The notes: generated from the sequence alone by a model not told the origin. Numbered from the stretch's first letter, positions 42,851 to 53,885 are shown. The stretch is 64,000 nucleotides of DNA from Rhynchopus euleeides (GCA_963210315.1 OY723290.1:1674001-1738000), one strand, 5' to 3'. Numbers and translations are program-made.

Positions 42851-44847
42851 CGCCGCGGTCACGGGATACCAACGGGGCCTCCTTCGTTCCGCCATTGCAG
42901 GGGCGGTGCCTGTCCGAGGGCGCACGGGGCAGGGCGGGATCTGCCGACACTGCAACGCAGGCACCCCCGAGACGGTGATGCACCTATGGTGGGAGTGCTC
43001 CGCGTGGGACCCAATCCGACAAAACCACCCCATTACGGCTGTGGACCGGTCAACCTGGCCACCTTGCTTGGCGTTATGCGGGGTGGCGCCCGCCTTTAGA
43101 CACGGCATCCCGGAGGACAGGCAGCCCCTGCCACTATCCTTCGCACGCAGGGTGGATATAGTGGCGCAGCTGCACCGCTACTTCATTGCAATCCTCTCGG
43201 CGCGGCAGGAGAAAGATGGACTGCTCGACCGCTCCGCGCGCCACCACCGCACCCTTCACTATCCATGGGGGTGGTGCACACCCAACCCCGAACGGGCCTG
43301 CATCCCTGTGCGGGCGCCGTCCACTGTCAAACAGACGTGGGGCAAGCGCCCCCCGGAGCTGTGGGTGGCCCTCTGCGACTGGCTGCGGGGCCTGAAATGG
43401 GGGCCGCAGGGAGGGGAGCACACCGTGACCCTCATGGAGTTGGCTGTCGACTTCGAGCTGTCGACCGGCCTCACCCTCCCAGAAGTCGAAACGCGCCGCA
43501 TCCGCCCCCACACACCTGACCCCCCTGAGAGGGGGCCGCGGGAGGCCCGCCCACGCATCCCCGAGGGCGCATCCCCGGGGCTCACCCTCTACTTCGACGG
43601 CGGAGCAAGGGACAACGGCACCCCCTTCGCCCTGGCGGGTGCAGGTGCGGTGCTCTACCGAGACGGCCTCAAGGTGTCGGAAGAGATCCTCCCTCTGCTG
43701 AACGTACGCAGCAACAACATCGCTGAGTACGAAGGGGTTCGGGCGGGCCTACGGCTGCTCAGAAGGGGCGACCCGCCCCCTGAGGGGAACGTTACGGTGC
43801 GGGGTGACTCGCAGGTGGTGCTGCGACACCTAAAAGGGGAAGCGGTTTGCCGCGATAAATCCCTCCGCCCCCTCTTCCTCAGCACGGCACGGCTGGCTGC
43901 CGACCTCGGGCCCCGGATCACCCTTACGTATGAGCACGTGAAAAGGGAACTCAACGTCGATGCGGACGCCCTGAGCAACGCCGCCATGGACGAGGCTGAG
44001 AGGCAGGGGGAGACCTCGCAGGAGCAGCTGCGGCAGGACTTCGCAGCCTTCCAGAAGAGCATCCTGGGCAAGGCTCACTCGTTGAGGCAGCTCTGCGAGG
44101 TGGTGCGCAAGACTTCCAAGCAACCATGGCACTGTGGCCACACTGCGAGCTCCACTGTCCTCACCGCGATCGGGGGAACCGTGGCAGGGGGCCTGTCCAG
44201 GAGAGCCCAGCTCAGCCCAGCCACCGAGTCGGTGATGCGCAGCCTCCAAGCGCACACGGCAGGCCCGGGCTTGAACCAGCGGGACACAGCCTTCCACTCC
44301 CGCGGCATGGCGTGGGCCGCAACCTTCGCACCGCAGCCCCACTACCCAGAGGGGTGGCAGCAAGCGGCCCAGCAATGGACTGCCAGCAGCCGGCAAGCCA
44401 ACGCCCGGACAGGACGGTCATGGGAACGACGGGGCGCTGCTCCCCGGACTGCCCCCCCTGGAGCCAGACGGAACGCGAAGATGCTTACCTGCGCTCTGCA
44501 CTGGAAACCCCGCTGCGTGGACTGCCGGCGCCGGCGCCTCTCGGAAGAGGACTGCTGCCGGGACCACCACGGGAAGAACGACGGCTTGCAAGTCACCATG
44601 GAATTTTGCAAGACGCATCGCATGGGCCGGTGCGGGGACTGCCACAGCAGTGCGAAATCACTCACACACTGTTGCGGCACGCACCACGCTGGCTATGCCT
44701 CACGCCCTCCTCGGAGTGGCACTGAGTTGGCCCCACACTCTAACCCGAGTGGGGCATCCGCTGTGACGTAGGGGTGGGCGGGGAGTGGGCACAGATCCGC
44801 GCAGGGTTACCCACTTAAAACCACTATCACTACACACACATACACAA
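42832..44847 (+). mobile_element. 5'-truncated LINE insertion with 19-bp target-site duplication
   Basis: A 19-bp CA-rich sequence (ACTACACACACA...) at 42832-42850 recurs exactly at 44829-44847, bracketing 1,978 bp that encode only the end of a non-LTR retrotransposon polyprotein. The 3' end (TTAAAACCACTATC) has no poly(A). An exact duplication and an uninterrupted reading frame point to a young insertion. Confidence 0.85.
42852..44771 (+). CDS. LINE ORF2 C-terminal fragment: zinc knuckle, RNase HI, tandem Cys/His motifs
   Basis: About 639 codons in frame to TAG at 44769-44771, with no start of its own. It begins just before the post-RT zinc motif (CRHC...HLWWEC, about 42952-42996). A complete RNase HI domain follows (about 43580-44010), with acidic residues in YFDGGA, NIAEYEG, GDSQVV and NVDADALSN. 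The C-terminus holds two back-to-back copies of the pattern CX2HX4CX2CX9CCX2HH (about 44485-44570 and 44608-44690). Endonuclease and RT core are missing because of 5' truncation. RNase H-bearing LINEs include ingi/L1Tc-like and other clades; the clade here is undetermined. Confidence 0.85.
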   Translation, partial: AAVTGYQRGLLRSAIAGAVPVRGRTGQGGICRHCNAGTPETVMHLWWECSAWDPIRQNHPITAVDRSTWPPCLALCGVAPAFRHGIPEDRQPLPLSFARRVDIVAQLHRYFIAILSARQEKDGLLDRSARHHRTLHYPWGWCTPNPERACIPVRAPSTVKQTWGKRPPELWVALCDWLRGLKWGPQGGEHTVTLMELAVDFELSTGLTLPEVETRRIRPHTPDPPERGPREARPRIPEGASPGLTLYFDGGARDNGTPFALAGAGAVLYRDGLKVSEEILPLLNVRSNNIAEYEGVRAGLRLLRRGDPPPEGNVTVRGDSQVVLRHLKGEAVCRDKSLRPLFLSTARLAADLGPRITLTYEHVKRELNVDADALSNAAMDEAERQGETSQEQLRQDFAAFQKSILGKAHSLRQLCEVVRKTSKQPWHCGHTASSTVLTAIGGTVAGGLSRRAQLSPATESVMRSLQAHTAGPGLNQRDTAFHSRGMAWAATFAPQPHYPEGWQQAAQQWTASSRQANARTGRSWERRGAAPRTAPPGARRNAKMLTCALHWKPRCVDCRRRRLSEEDCCRDHHGKNDGLQVTMEFCKTHRMGRCGDCHSSAKSLTHCCGTHHAGYASRPPRSGTELAPHSNPSGASAVT

Positions 44848-45838
44848 GAGGCGGCGGTGCAGGGTGCGTAGCGCGAAATCCAAATACGGCTTTGCTAGGA
44901 CTATAATGTGCCCGGCTGACCTAACCCCCACTGCATACACGCCTCGTTCCGCTCACACACGACAGCTGTTCTTCTCTCCCCCGTTCCGATTTCTCTCGAG
45001 TCTGCTGGCAGGAGGAGGGTTTGTTGGCTGCTCGTAACAAAACCGGAGGCAGGCAACACCAGACGCAGCAGAAAATGGATGTGCATCACGGGGGAGGGAG
45101 GGGGGTGGGGGGTGGTGGAGGGGGCGTGGGCGAATAATCGTTTAAAAATGATGAAAGGCGATAGTTGCAACGTGCGGACAGACTTGAGCTCGCACAGGTT
45201 GGCACAGGGGTGATTCACCCAATGGGGGACTGCGCTCTCGTGCAGGGCAAGTGGCTCGGCGCTCTAGTGACATAGGGTGTCGCACTGGCGCGGAGTGGTG
45301 GCCTCCCAGTATTTCTTTCGAAGCTTCCCAGAGATTTCCCAGTCTCTGCCGCTCGTGAACCGGATTTTTTTTGTTTATGTTCCTTCCCCGGATTGAAAAC
45401 GAGACGGCGTTAATGCCACAAAAAAAATTTGAACCGTTCAAAATGAAGATCTTTTCAGATGGCGCCCCGTGTTATTTTCCTTTTGTGGGGAAGTATCGTC
45501 TCACCAACACCCACCCCCACCCGTGCATATTTGCCGCCAGGACACATATAACTGCAGAATTTCCGAGAGATGCTGGATGGGTCGTATGCGTGTGTGAGGG
45601 ATCTCAGATCTCCCCCCCACCACCACACCCACGCACACCTCACACCCCCGACCCCCCTCACGCCCGCCTGTTCAGGCAGCGTGGGTGCTGGCAAGTGGAC
45701 ACACCTCTGACACGCTGCCCCCCCCACCCCTCATCCCTCTCTCGCGTCTACTCTTTGTCGCTCGCTCTCTGCAGGCCACACCAACACCACCCCACCCACC
45801 CGCACCACCCCCCCGCCTCCCAGGGATCAACGGTCATC
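44772..45838. other. Intergenic region upstream of the carrier gene
   Basis: No gene. Ends in a strong pyrimidine tract with CTCTCTGCAG at 45765-45774, 64 bases before the ATG: a candidate 5' exon acceptor. Confidence 0.5.
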
Positions 45839-46699
45839 ATGTCGGACACCCTCACGAAGGTCGGCCTTGCGGGGTGCAGTGCGTGCTGCGGCGCGACCTT
45901 CACCAACCCCGTCGATGTTGTGAAGATCCGCATGCAGGTGGAGAAGGGCCGCTACCCCGGCATGCTCAGCGGCATGCGTATGATCGCACAGCAGGAGGGT
46001 GTGCGTGGCCTTTACAAGGGCCTCGGTGCCTCGCTGTGCCGCGAGATGAGCTACAGCGGCATCCGCTTCGGCGCCTACGAGTGGTTCAAGGAGCTGTACG
46101 GTGCGACGGACCCCAAGAACACCCCCCTCTACAAGAAGCTTGCGGCAGGCGCGTCTGCCGGGATGTTCGGTTCGGCGATCGCAAACCCCTGCGATCTGGT
46201 GAAGATCCGCATGCAGTCCGACCAGTCGGGTCAGCTCTACCGCAATGTGTTCCAGGCCTTCGGCTCCATCTTCCAGAAGGAGGGCATGCGCGGGCTGTAC
46301 GTCGGTGTGGGGCAGACGGTGCAGCGCGCGGCTGTGCTGGGGTCCTGCCAGGCCCCCGCGTACGACCACTCGAAGCACACCCTGAAGAACATGGGGCTGA
46401 TGCAGGAGGGCGTGCCTCTCCACCTTGTCTCCTCCTTCATTGCGGGGATCGTGGCGGTGACCGTCACGGCACCCATCGACCTGATCAAGACCCGTGTCAT
46501 GTCGTCGAAGCCCCTCAGCGACGGCACCATGCCCTACACAGGCACGGTGGACTGCTTCATGAAGACCCTCAAGAATGAGGGCTTCATGGCCCTCTACTCT
46601 GGTTGGGTTCCCGGATGGATGCGTCTCGGGCCCCACACCATCGTTACCTTCCTCGTCTTTGAGAAGCTGCGTGCCGTGGCTGGCATGCGGGCTATCTGA
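45839..46699 (+). CDS. Mitochondrial carrier family (SLC25) protein
   Basis: 286 aa, intronless, the standard carrier length. Three tandem about 95-residue modules each start with the carrier signature: NPVDVVKIRMQ (about 23-33), NPCDLVKIRMQ (about 117-127) and APIDLIKTRV (about 211-220). Each signature is followed by an aromatic/Gly motif (GVRGLYKGLGAS, GMRGLYVGVGQT, GFMALYSGWVPG). Such proteins sit in the mitochondrial inner membrane and exchange metabolites or protons. The sequence looks closest to the uncoupling-protein/dicarboxylate-oxoglutarate branch; the substrate cannot be fixed by eye. The start is the first ATG after a splice-acceptor-like CTCTGCAG. Confidence 0.92.
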   Translation: MSDTLTKVGLAGCSACCGATFTNPVDVVKIRMQVEKGRYPGMLSGMRMIAQQEGVRGLYKGLGASLCREMSYSGIRFGAYEWFKELYGATDPKNTPLYKKLAAGASAGMFGSAIANPCDLVKIRMQSDQSGQLYRNVFQAFGSIFQKEGMRGLYVGVGQTVQRAAVLGSCQAPAYDHSKHTLKNMGLMQEGVPLHLVSSFIAGIVAVTVTAPIDLIKTRVMSSKPLSDGTMPYTGTVDCFMKTLKNEGFMALYSGWVPGWMRLGPHTIVTFLVFEKLRAVAGMRAI

Positions 46700-46983
46700 G
46701 TGGGGTTAGGTGGGGTGGGTTAGGCGTTCCAAGCAAGGTGGTGTCTCATTATAGGTCTTGTCGGTGGAGGTGGGGAGGTGAGTGTTGAATATATCCGTGG
46801 CGTTTTCTGCAGGGTTTTCGCTAGCACCGGGGGGGTCAGGCGGTAAAAATATCGGTGCGGTGCTCTTCGAACCGAAAATCGGAGGGGGGAAAAAAAAACT
46901 TTCCGCGGTGGTGCTTTGCACCGAAAAATCCCCACCCCATCGGGAGCGCACCACGCGAACACGCGTTCCGCTCTTTGCTGTAG

Positions 46984-47037
46984 TGTAGGTGCACTGATGG
47001 TACACCGCAGCGCGGTGTACCATCGGTGTACCTACAC
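46984..47037. repeat. 54-bp long-arm hairpin inside the MITE
   Basis: GTGTAGGTGCACTGATGG... is inverted as ...CCATCGGTGTACCTACAC with two mismatches in about 26 bp and a 3-nt apex around GCAGCGC. Confidence 0.75.
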
Positions 47038-47173
47038 GAGTGTATGGGCACTGGGTGCCACTGACCCCCGATTCGAATGGTTTCGGGGTCGTTTTGTCCA
47101 ACGACGCCCCTTTCTCGACATGTTGCCGTCGCATCCACGCAAGGTGGTGGCGATCTCGTAGACAGGCATACGG

Positions 47174-47234
47174 CACAGGGGGGTCTGGGGGGCGGAGCCC
47201 CCCAGCCGCCGGAGGCCACGGTAGTGAACATCTG
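47174..47234 (+). repeat. Hairpin repeat H, copy 3
   Basis: Lies inside the 676-bp MITE, so H was either carried by that element or inserted into it. Confidence 0.8.
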
Positions 47235-48344
47235 TTCCTTGCAGTCTCGGGCAGTCGGGATTCCCTCGGGTTTGCGATGCTCGTAAGTAGGCTTCGCTGT
47301 TTCGCAGCCCGACCAGCAGGAGATCACCGGTCCTGGATGACACCAAAAAAAATCGGGGGGGAAAAAAAAAACGGTGATTTGCACCGCTCCCAAGGGCGGT
47401 GCTTTGCACATTCCGAAAAACCGAAAAAACCCCAGAAAAAAAACAATTGGTGCAAAGCACCGGTTTTCGGTGCTAGCGAAACCCCTGGTTTTCTGCAATC
47501 TTTTATTTCTTTGTGTGAGGAGGAGGAGGTGGAGGTCGAGGGCTCTTCCTATCACCTTCCCCTCCCCCCTGGCAAGTGTGAAGGGAAAAAAATCAAGAAA
47601 AAAAACAATTGGAAGAATAACTCGCGTGATGTGTGTTGTGATGTTGGGGCAGTGAAGGCATCAGAGGCGCTTCTCGGTGTCTTCTCGACAACAAAAAAAA
47701 TACAAGACCCCAGCAGATCTGGTCCTCCTGCGGCGTCATCCCAATCCGCAACTGCAGGATGTGATCCGTTCAAAGCACCTGGGCTGAAACATGCGTGTGA
47801 TCAACACGCAACCCGAAGGTCTCACAGGGGGGGGGGTTCAGGGCCCTCCCCTTGCCTTGACCTCCATCCCCCCCCACCCCCCGCCCTTCCGCACTGCCCC
47901 CCCCCTCATGGGTGTGGTGTGTGGTATGTCTCGCTGTTTACAAAAAAAGGGCGTTCCCCTCCCCCTCCCCTCCCCCCACCCCCGATACGATTCGAGCATT
48001 GGTGCTAAAAAAAATGTGTTGCGATCTAATCCAGGGTAAAAGATAGGGTTCCGGGCTGCGCGCCGAAAACCGGGGGTAATCGGGGGTAAAATTTCGGCCA
48101 TTTCCCCAAATGGAAGGGCTTTCCCTTCCCACAACACCCCACCCCACGCCACTCAACTGGGATGGGCAGGGTGGCTCCTCTGCGGGTGACTGACTTCGCC
48201 GCCGCTGCCAGGTCCGAGAGGAGCGCGCTCCTTCTTGGCGTCAACGCGAAGGAGCCAGTCGATGAGGAAGGCGTTCTTGAGAGCATGGTGGTGTTGAAAG
48301 CACCGCAGGTTGCCCTTGCAGACTTGGTTCTGGACATGCACAGG

Positions 48345-48406
48345 CCACAGGGGGGTCTGGGGGGCGGAGCCCCCCAGCCGCCGGAGGCCACGGTAGTGAA
48401 CAGCTG
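48345..48406 (+). repeat. Hairpin repeat H, copy 4
   Basis: Same core as the copies at 18301 and 47174, followed by AACAGCTG instead of AACATCTG. Flanks are unrelated. Confidence 0.8.
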
Positions 48407-49963
48407 ATTCTGCTCCATCGTCGCACGCCGCATGTAGTCAACGTGCACCTTGTGCTCAACAGGTTCGTCGGGCTAACGCCTGGGGCGGGCACTGCGCTCT
48501 TGGCCCCGGCCTCCTCTGGCCAAAAAGTACCCTGGAATAGTACCCGGACAGAATCTCAGGAAAATCCCGGTGGAAAAAAAAAAAAGAGGCACCCCCGGTT
48601 TTTCGGGGCAAAATCTCAAAAACCGGGGCTAAGCCCCGTTTTTCATAACAGTATCTTAAACACTGATCTAATCGCGCCCCCCCCCCCCCTTCCTCCCCCC
48701 CTTTTTTGATGGTGATTTTGTGTGGGGAAGCCGTCTGCGGCCTTATATTTTTATGCAGCCTGGATGCTTGCGATCCCCTCCAATCGCCCCTGCATGCCCT
48801 CCCCACCTCCCCCTCCTCAGTTCGTCAGGCCGGGGGGAAGGGTGTGTTGCACGTGTGCGGGGGTGCCCATGGTGTGGTGTGCCCCCCCCCAAGAGCATAG
48901 GGGTCTGAAAAAGCCCCTACAAGCGTTGCTGATGTGTTCTGCCTATTTTCTTTGCTGCGTGTCTCATTGGGAGTCTTCGGTCGGACATAAGACACAAAAC
49001 ATCAATATCAAAAACGCGTCTCGTGGGAGATGGGGGTAACTCAGCCACCGCTTTTCCGTTGCATTAGGCACCGTTCAGTGCAAAAGCTGACGTACGGAGG
49101 GGCGAAGGCAGGGAGCAAAACACCACTCGTTGGCCTGATGAAGGGTGGTGTTTGTTCCGTTCGCCCCCCTTCCAACCTTGCAAGAAAACTGTTGTTGCAA
49201 GTGGTAGAAAAACAAATACGCACAGGGAAGTCGTCTTCTCTAGTCCTCCCTTGACTCCCTAGTCGCACCGAAGGTGCTTAAACAAGTTTACTGAATGTGA
49301 TCCGTGTCCTCATGTGTTCCCCCCCCGCCCTCGCCCTCTCCCCCCTCCCATCTACGGCATGCCGGCAGACAAGGCACATCCCCACCCACACACACACACC
49401 CCGACCCGGGGCAACAAAAAAGATCATTGGAGGATGTATAACGAACTGTAAATTCTGTAAAATTTTGTAAAAAATGGGGGGATTTTTTTTGGAAAAATGG
49501 CCAAAAAAAGAGTGTGGGGAGTTGGGTCCAGTTTAGCAAAGTCCGTGTATTTGGACGCGGCCCCTCAGATAAGGAAGCCGCGTCTCAGGTGTAGGATGAG
49601 GGGTGTTGTAGAATTTCAGGGTTGACCGCTATCCCTGGACCAACTCACCAAAACTGTGCTGGGATATCGGAGACGGGAGCTCGAAAGTGGGAAGACCAAG
49701 CCGATCGTTTGTCCGTGCCAGGATCATTGAGGGAGAAAACAGAACAGATGGGGATCCTCCCTGACCCTGCAGGGCACATATATGAGACGGCGTGGCTGTA
49801 TCACAACAGAAGGGACAGAAGAACATCAGGCCGCTAGGAAGCTGACCGTGTATCGCACAATCTTTGACACAACATAGCATGACCAGAATTAGTGTGTGCC
49901 GCACCCCCCCACCCCCACCCCCCACCCCAGCTGACGTCACCTCCATGCGAGTGATTATATGTG

Positions 49964-50698
49964 TCAGCTGGACCTCCTCCTTTTTTCAGGAGGACCAGCG
50001 CCCCCGGACGAAACTGGTCTCTTCTTGCCGCTGGCGCCTAGACGAGCCCGTTTAGCTGGTACCACATCGTCACTGCTGTCCGAACTGTCCGTAGTGAGAT
50101 CGCAGGAGCCGGAGAGGGAAGCAGCAGCGACAGGATGAAGGTCTGGGTCGAAGGTCTCCTCTGCCCCGTCAACGTACTGGCGATCAGGGTCGGCGTCATC
50201 TTCCCATTCACTCGCTTCCTCGGACTCTGCGGTGCCCTGGCCAGGGGTGGCGTAACTGCCGTCGTCCCGGAAGACCCCCCACTCAATGATGAGGGGAAGT
50301 GAGGGGTCAGGCACGGGGCGGGACGGGGCGGGAGGCGGAACGGGAGGCAGGAGGGTGGGGGGGGGGGGGGGCGCGGGCGCGAGAGGGGTCACCTGCCATG
50401 AAAGGATCGGGGTGCTGCATGGCAGGAGTGCGGGCACAAGTCGGAGGACAGCAACAAATGAACGGGATGACGGGAGGGCGGGACGGGCGGCTCTCACTGA
50501 CTTCCGATAATCTGCCGACTCAACCCAGAAACTCTGACACAGAAGGGCTAGCGCAACCGACGACGGAATGTGAAGCAACCGTGAGAGGATACAAGTCACC
50601 GGAGACCGTGACGGCAAATAAGGAACCAGGAACAGGCGGGAAGAAACGTGACCGAAGGCTCGGGAACAACCGAATGCTCTACGGGGCACAGATCTCAC
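49964..50698 (-). CDS. Possible minus-strand gene with acidic and nuclear-localisation-like C-terminus
   Basis: A 244-codon frame. The last about 100 residues are credible protein: acidic (SEEASEWEDDADPDRQYVDG, EETFDPDLHP), then Ser/Asp repeats, then a basic tail (VVPAKRARLGASGKKRP, EKRRRSS) like a bipartite nuclear signal. The N-terminal part is Pro/Arg-rich and doubtful, spanning a G run at 50358-50370. It is the only non-element candidate on the minus strand and lies in a repeat-rich area, so it may be transposon-derived. Confidence 0.3.
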   Translation of the reverse strand: MRSVPRRAFGCSRAFGHVSSRLFLVPYLPSRSPVTCILSRLLHIPSSVALALLCQSFWVESADYRKSVRAARPALPSSRSFVAVLRLVPALLPCSTPILSWQVTPLAPAPPPPPTLLPPVPPPAPSRPVPDPSLPLIIEWGVFRDDGSYATPGQGTAESEEASEWEDDADPDRQYVDGAEETFDPDLHPVAAASLSGSCDLTTDSSDSSDDVVPAKRARLGASGKKRPVSSGGAGPPEKRRRSS

Positions 50699-51108
50699 TC
50701 ACTGCGAGAAGAAATCAGCCGATACAGCAACCCATACCCGGAGATTCACTGTCATAGCACCAAACCGACGCCACGGGGAAGGCACTGTCACAGACAGACG
50801 GAGGTCGAAGTGAAACGGTTGTACAAAGGGCTCGGCTTTACCGATGTCCTTCGTACAGAGTGAAACGAAGACGCCGCCGAAGGCGGCTAATCCGCCGCCC
50901 GAAGGGCGGCGGAAAAATTTTTGGGGTGTTTTTGGGTGAAAATCCGGGCAACCCGGGCCCTTTGGGACCATATAGGCCAGGAAAGGCCAAAATTTTCGAC
51001 TTTTTTCGGAAATTTTTCGATTTTTCAGAGTGTGGCAGTCCGCAGATACAGATTTTCGGGTCAGAAAAAAAAATTTTTTTTCGACCCAAAAATTTCGGAT
51101 TTTTTTCC

Positions 51109-52032
51109 GGAGGGTGTATGGTCAGGGTATAAGATAGACTTTTTTTCTGGCGCCGTTTTCCGGTTTTTCTGGTTTTGAAAATTTTCCGTTATCGAGGAGA
51201 TGGGCACCTAGCTGTGACGACAGGCAACAAACAAATCTCATCTGTTAGTTGCCCCCAATAGGCTTGGCGACCTTCAAGACTGCTTGAAAGTCGTTCGTGT
51301 TCTCGTCTCAGCCCTCCAGACAAGCAGATCTGTCTCGATTTGGTGGGCTGCCGCCATGTATTCGATGGCACTGAGTGACGCTGCACAGAGGCAGACGACA
51401 CGGTGAACTCCAGCGGAAGTTACCCTACCTCCGCTGGAGTACACCGTCACGTGACCGTGTGTCTCCCATGAGTCTCAACTAGCGGGAGTCTTAGCGTACA
51501 TTAGCTGGACAATAGACTCCCGTCTCCAGTACAGACTGCAGTCTTAGACTCCCTCTTAGACATGGTGGCTGGAGTCCACCATGTGCACACCTTCAAAACA
51601 GAAGAGACCTGCATGACGAGGGCATCACCACCCACCGGGCCACCCGCTAGGTCCATTTTTTCTTCTCCGCTTCTCTGCCTTCTTTGGACTATTTGAGCTC
51701 TGTGCGGATCACGATGGGGTCACTTTCTAGTTTTTTATGGCGTTTTTTCTGACTGTTTTACTGTCCCAAAGTCACAAAAAAACCGCCAAAAATGAGACCG
51801 ACCTTTTTTTTTTTCTTCCAGAAAACCGGGAACCGGGAAACCCTGGTTTTGAAAACCGGAAAACCAGACCTATCTTATCCCCTGGTATGGTGACCATCCC
51901 GGCAATCCGAAAAAAACCTGATTTTTCCTGATTTTCGGATTTTTCTCGAAATTTGCCCTTGTGTCAACCAGTGGCAATTTTTTCGGAAAATCGGGAAAAA
52001 TCAGGAAAATCCGGAAAATCATACACCCTCCA
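51109..52032. mobile_element. Outer short TIR element hosting the CAGGG element
   Basis: GGAGGGTGTATG at about 51109-51120 is inverted at about 52021-52032 (CATACACCCTCC). Removing the inner element leaves about 155 bp rich in CCGGAAAATC-type dyads. Confidence 0.4.
51123..51884. mobile_element. 762-bp hAT-like MITE (CAGGG ends) with 7-bp flanking duplication
   Basis: Starts CAGGGTATAAGATAG and ends CTATCTTATCCCCTG, with further sub-terminal inverted similarity (CCGGTTTTCTGG-type). GTATGGT flanks both sides (51116-51122, 51885-51891). Internal long hairpins include 51400-51447 (18-bp arms around CTCCAGCGGA/TCCGCTGGAG) and one near 51560-51585 (ACATGGTGG/CCACCATGT). It is non-coding; CAGGG ends suggest hAT, although hAT duplications are usually 8 bp. 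Confidence 0.7.
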
Positions 52033-53885
52033 TTGCATCGTGTTCGATACCCCCGCTGCGGATTTCAGCACTCAAATCGTGACATCCAGGTGTATCTACG
52101 GCAGCTGCTATTGCCAGAAAGGCAGCGCGAGTAGGCTCCTGATGGTGTGATTGGGGAGAATTTTCCTTCAAAAAGGCACCAAGACTTGGATAGCGTGTCA
52201 GTTTTCTCGTGCGTCGTCTTTCGAGGACGTTCTGTACGATGCGGGTCCGCTAATCCAACACAGCCAAGCCAAACCATAAAGACCAAGCCTGGAGGAAGAG
52301 TGGTAGGCATGAGTGAGGTGTGTGGTCTTGCGAGGAATATTACGAATGCAGAAAGATGCCCAAGCCCTTCAGTGCCTCTGTGTGTGTGTTGTATTGGGGA
52401 GTGTTTGCCTCCCCGTTCGCTCTGTGTCAAAAGGAAGCTGTGCCCTGCCCCCACGGCGCACGTGGCACACCTCCAGACGACCCCCCAGAGCGAGCGAGGC
52501 TCATCACCTCCCACCACACATACACACACCCCCTCCTTTTTCCCCCGTCCCCCCCCCTCGTTCTAGGCACAAGTTTTCCCTCTCCTTCGGGCATCTGTTC
52601 TTCCCTTCTCCTCCACCCCAGGCCTCTCTTTCTCCCTTATATTCCTTCTTGCTTGGACAGGGTAGTGTAGGGTGGGTTGGGCCGCACTTCCCCTGCCCCC
52701 AGCCTGAAGCAGCAACCGCCACCCCGTTGCGACTGCATCCGCCCCCCGCCTCCACCCATTCCGGAGATTTTTTCTGGTGTTTCTGGCGTTGCCATGTGGG
52801 TTAGCGGCGCCCCGAAAGGCGGCACGTCGTGCTGCCCTGGTTCAATAGTTGGTATCACCACCTCCCCCATAGAAACAAGCGGGGGCCCCTCTTGTAGTGT
52901 GTAGTGCTGGCCTGACTCCCCACCCGCAAGCTTCTTCGGCGGATTGAAAATTGGCGACCTTCTGTTCTGGCCTTTTTTTTGTGAGCGCGGGAAAAAAAAT
53001 GTATGGCATTGGTCTTGCCCCAAAAAATCTGGCTGAACACTGTGCAGCACCATTGGTTGGAGGAGGGCATTCCTCCGACCCCAAAAAACCCGATTGGTGG
53101 GGGAGCGGGGCGGGGCATGTGCACCTCCTTCTGTAACCCCCCCCCCCCTCCGGCAGCTGTGTGCAGCATCACGGTTCTCGCCTTGCCTCCTCAACCCCAT
53201 TCTTTTGTATCTTTCACGATGCTGCGACGGGTAGGGTGCGGTTGGTGGTGGTGGTGGTTGCAGTTCTGGCATCTGTCTGGTATCTTGCCACGAAGACCCC
53301 GCCTCTCTGTGGGCGGCCCACCTCCAGGAGAAGGTGCCCCCCCAGGGGACAGGGCGGAGGGGTGTGTGGGGTGGGGATGAGTTTCTCTGTGATCTGTGAT
53401 AGCATCAGAGCGAAGGGCGTGTCGCGCCACATCGGTTGCCTTGCCCCCCACCCCACCCCCTCCCCTGTACGCGAAGCAGTCGTGGGAGCCTGCTGTCCGC
53501 TTGCGTGGGGGGGGGGGGGGGGACGAGGCAGTCGTGGGGGAGGGTAATCTCAAGAAGAAGAAGGGCATCTGACAATAGAAGAGCTGTAACACGGTGTTGT
53601 GGCGCCGTGGCTTGGTGTCGAGGTGTCGTGGTGGGGGGGGGTGGGGGTGGGGAGTGTAGGGTGTTCTGGGGGGGTGGCAGCGCTGAAGAAAGACATGGTT
53701 AACAAGTGCAACAATCTTGGGGTACGGCTGGTGCGGCTCTCCCCCGTCCTCCTCCTCTACCCCCGCCCGCAAGCCTCGTGCCCGTCCCCCGGGAGCAGGT
53801 TGTTGTCAGCGATTGGGAGGCGTCGATTTTTGGTGTGTCATGTACAGCGACCTGAGTATTGGTTCAGCCAACTTGTGCCGGAGAA
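52033..53885. other. Intergenic region
   Basis: Polypyrimidine tracts, poly-G and poly-C runs, and short Pro/Thr/Ser/Gly-rich frames. No gene I can support. Confidence 0.5.

Larger units (their letters stand above)
46812..47487. mobile_element. 676-bp MITE with 9-10-bp target duplication
   Basis: The ends GGGTTTTCGCTAGCACCG (46812-) and CGGTGCTAGCGAAACCC (47469-) are inverted. Both sides carry GTTTTCTGCA (46802-46811 and 47488-47497). Interior features are a hairpin with about 26-bp arms at 46984-47037, GGTGCTTTGCACC-like dyads, and one copy of hairpin repeat H. No coding capacity. The duplication length fits Mutator-like elements. Confidence 0.8.
46700..49960. other. Repeat-rich intergenic region
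   Basis: Holds the 676-bp MITE at 46812-47487, two copies of hairpin repeat H, T/A runs and C runs. GGGGAGTTGGGTCCAGTTTA within 49507-49541 is also found at 20957-20991. No gene that I can support. Confidence 0.5.
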
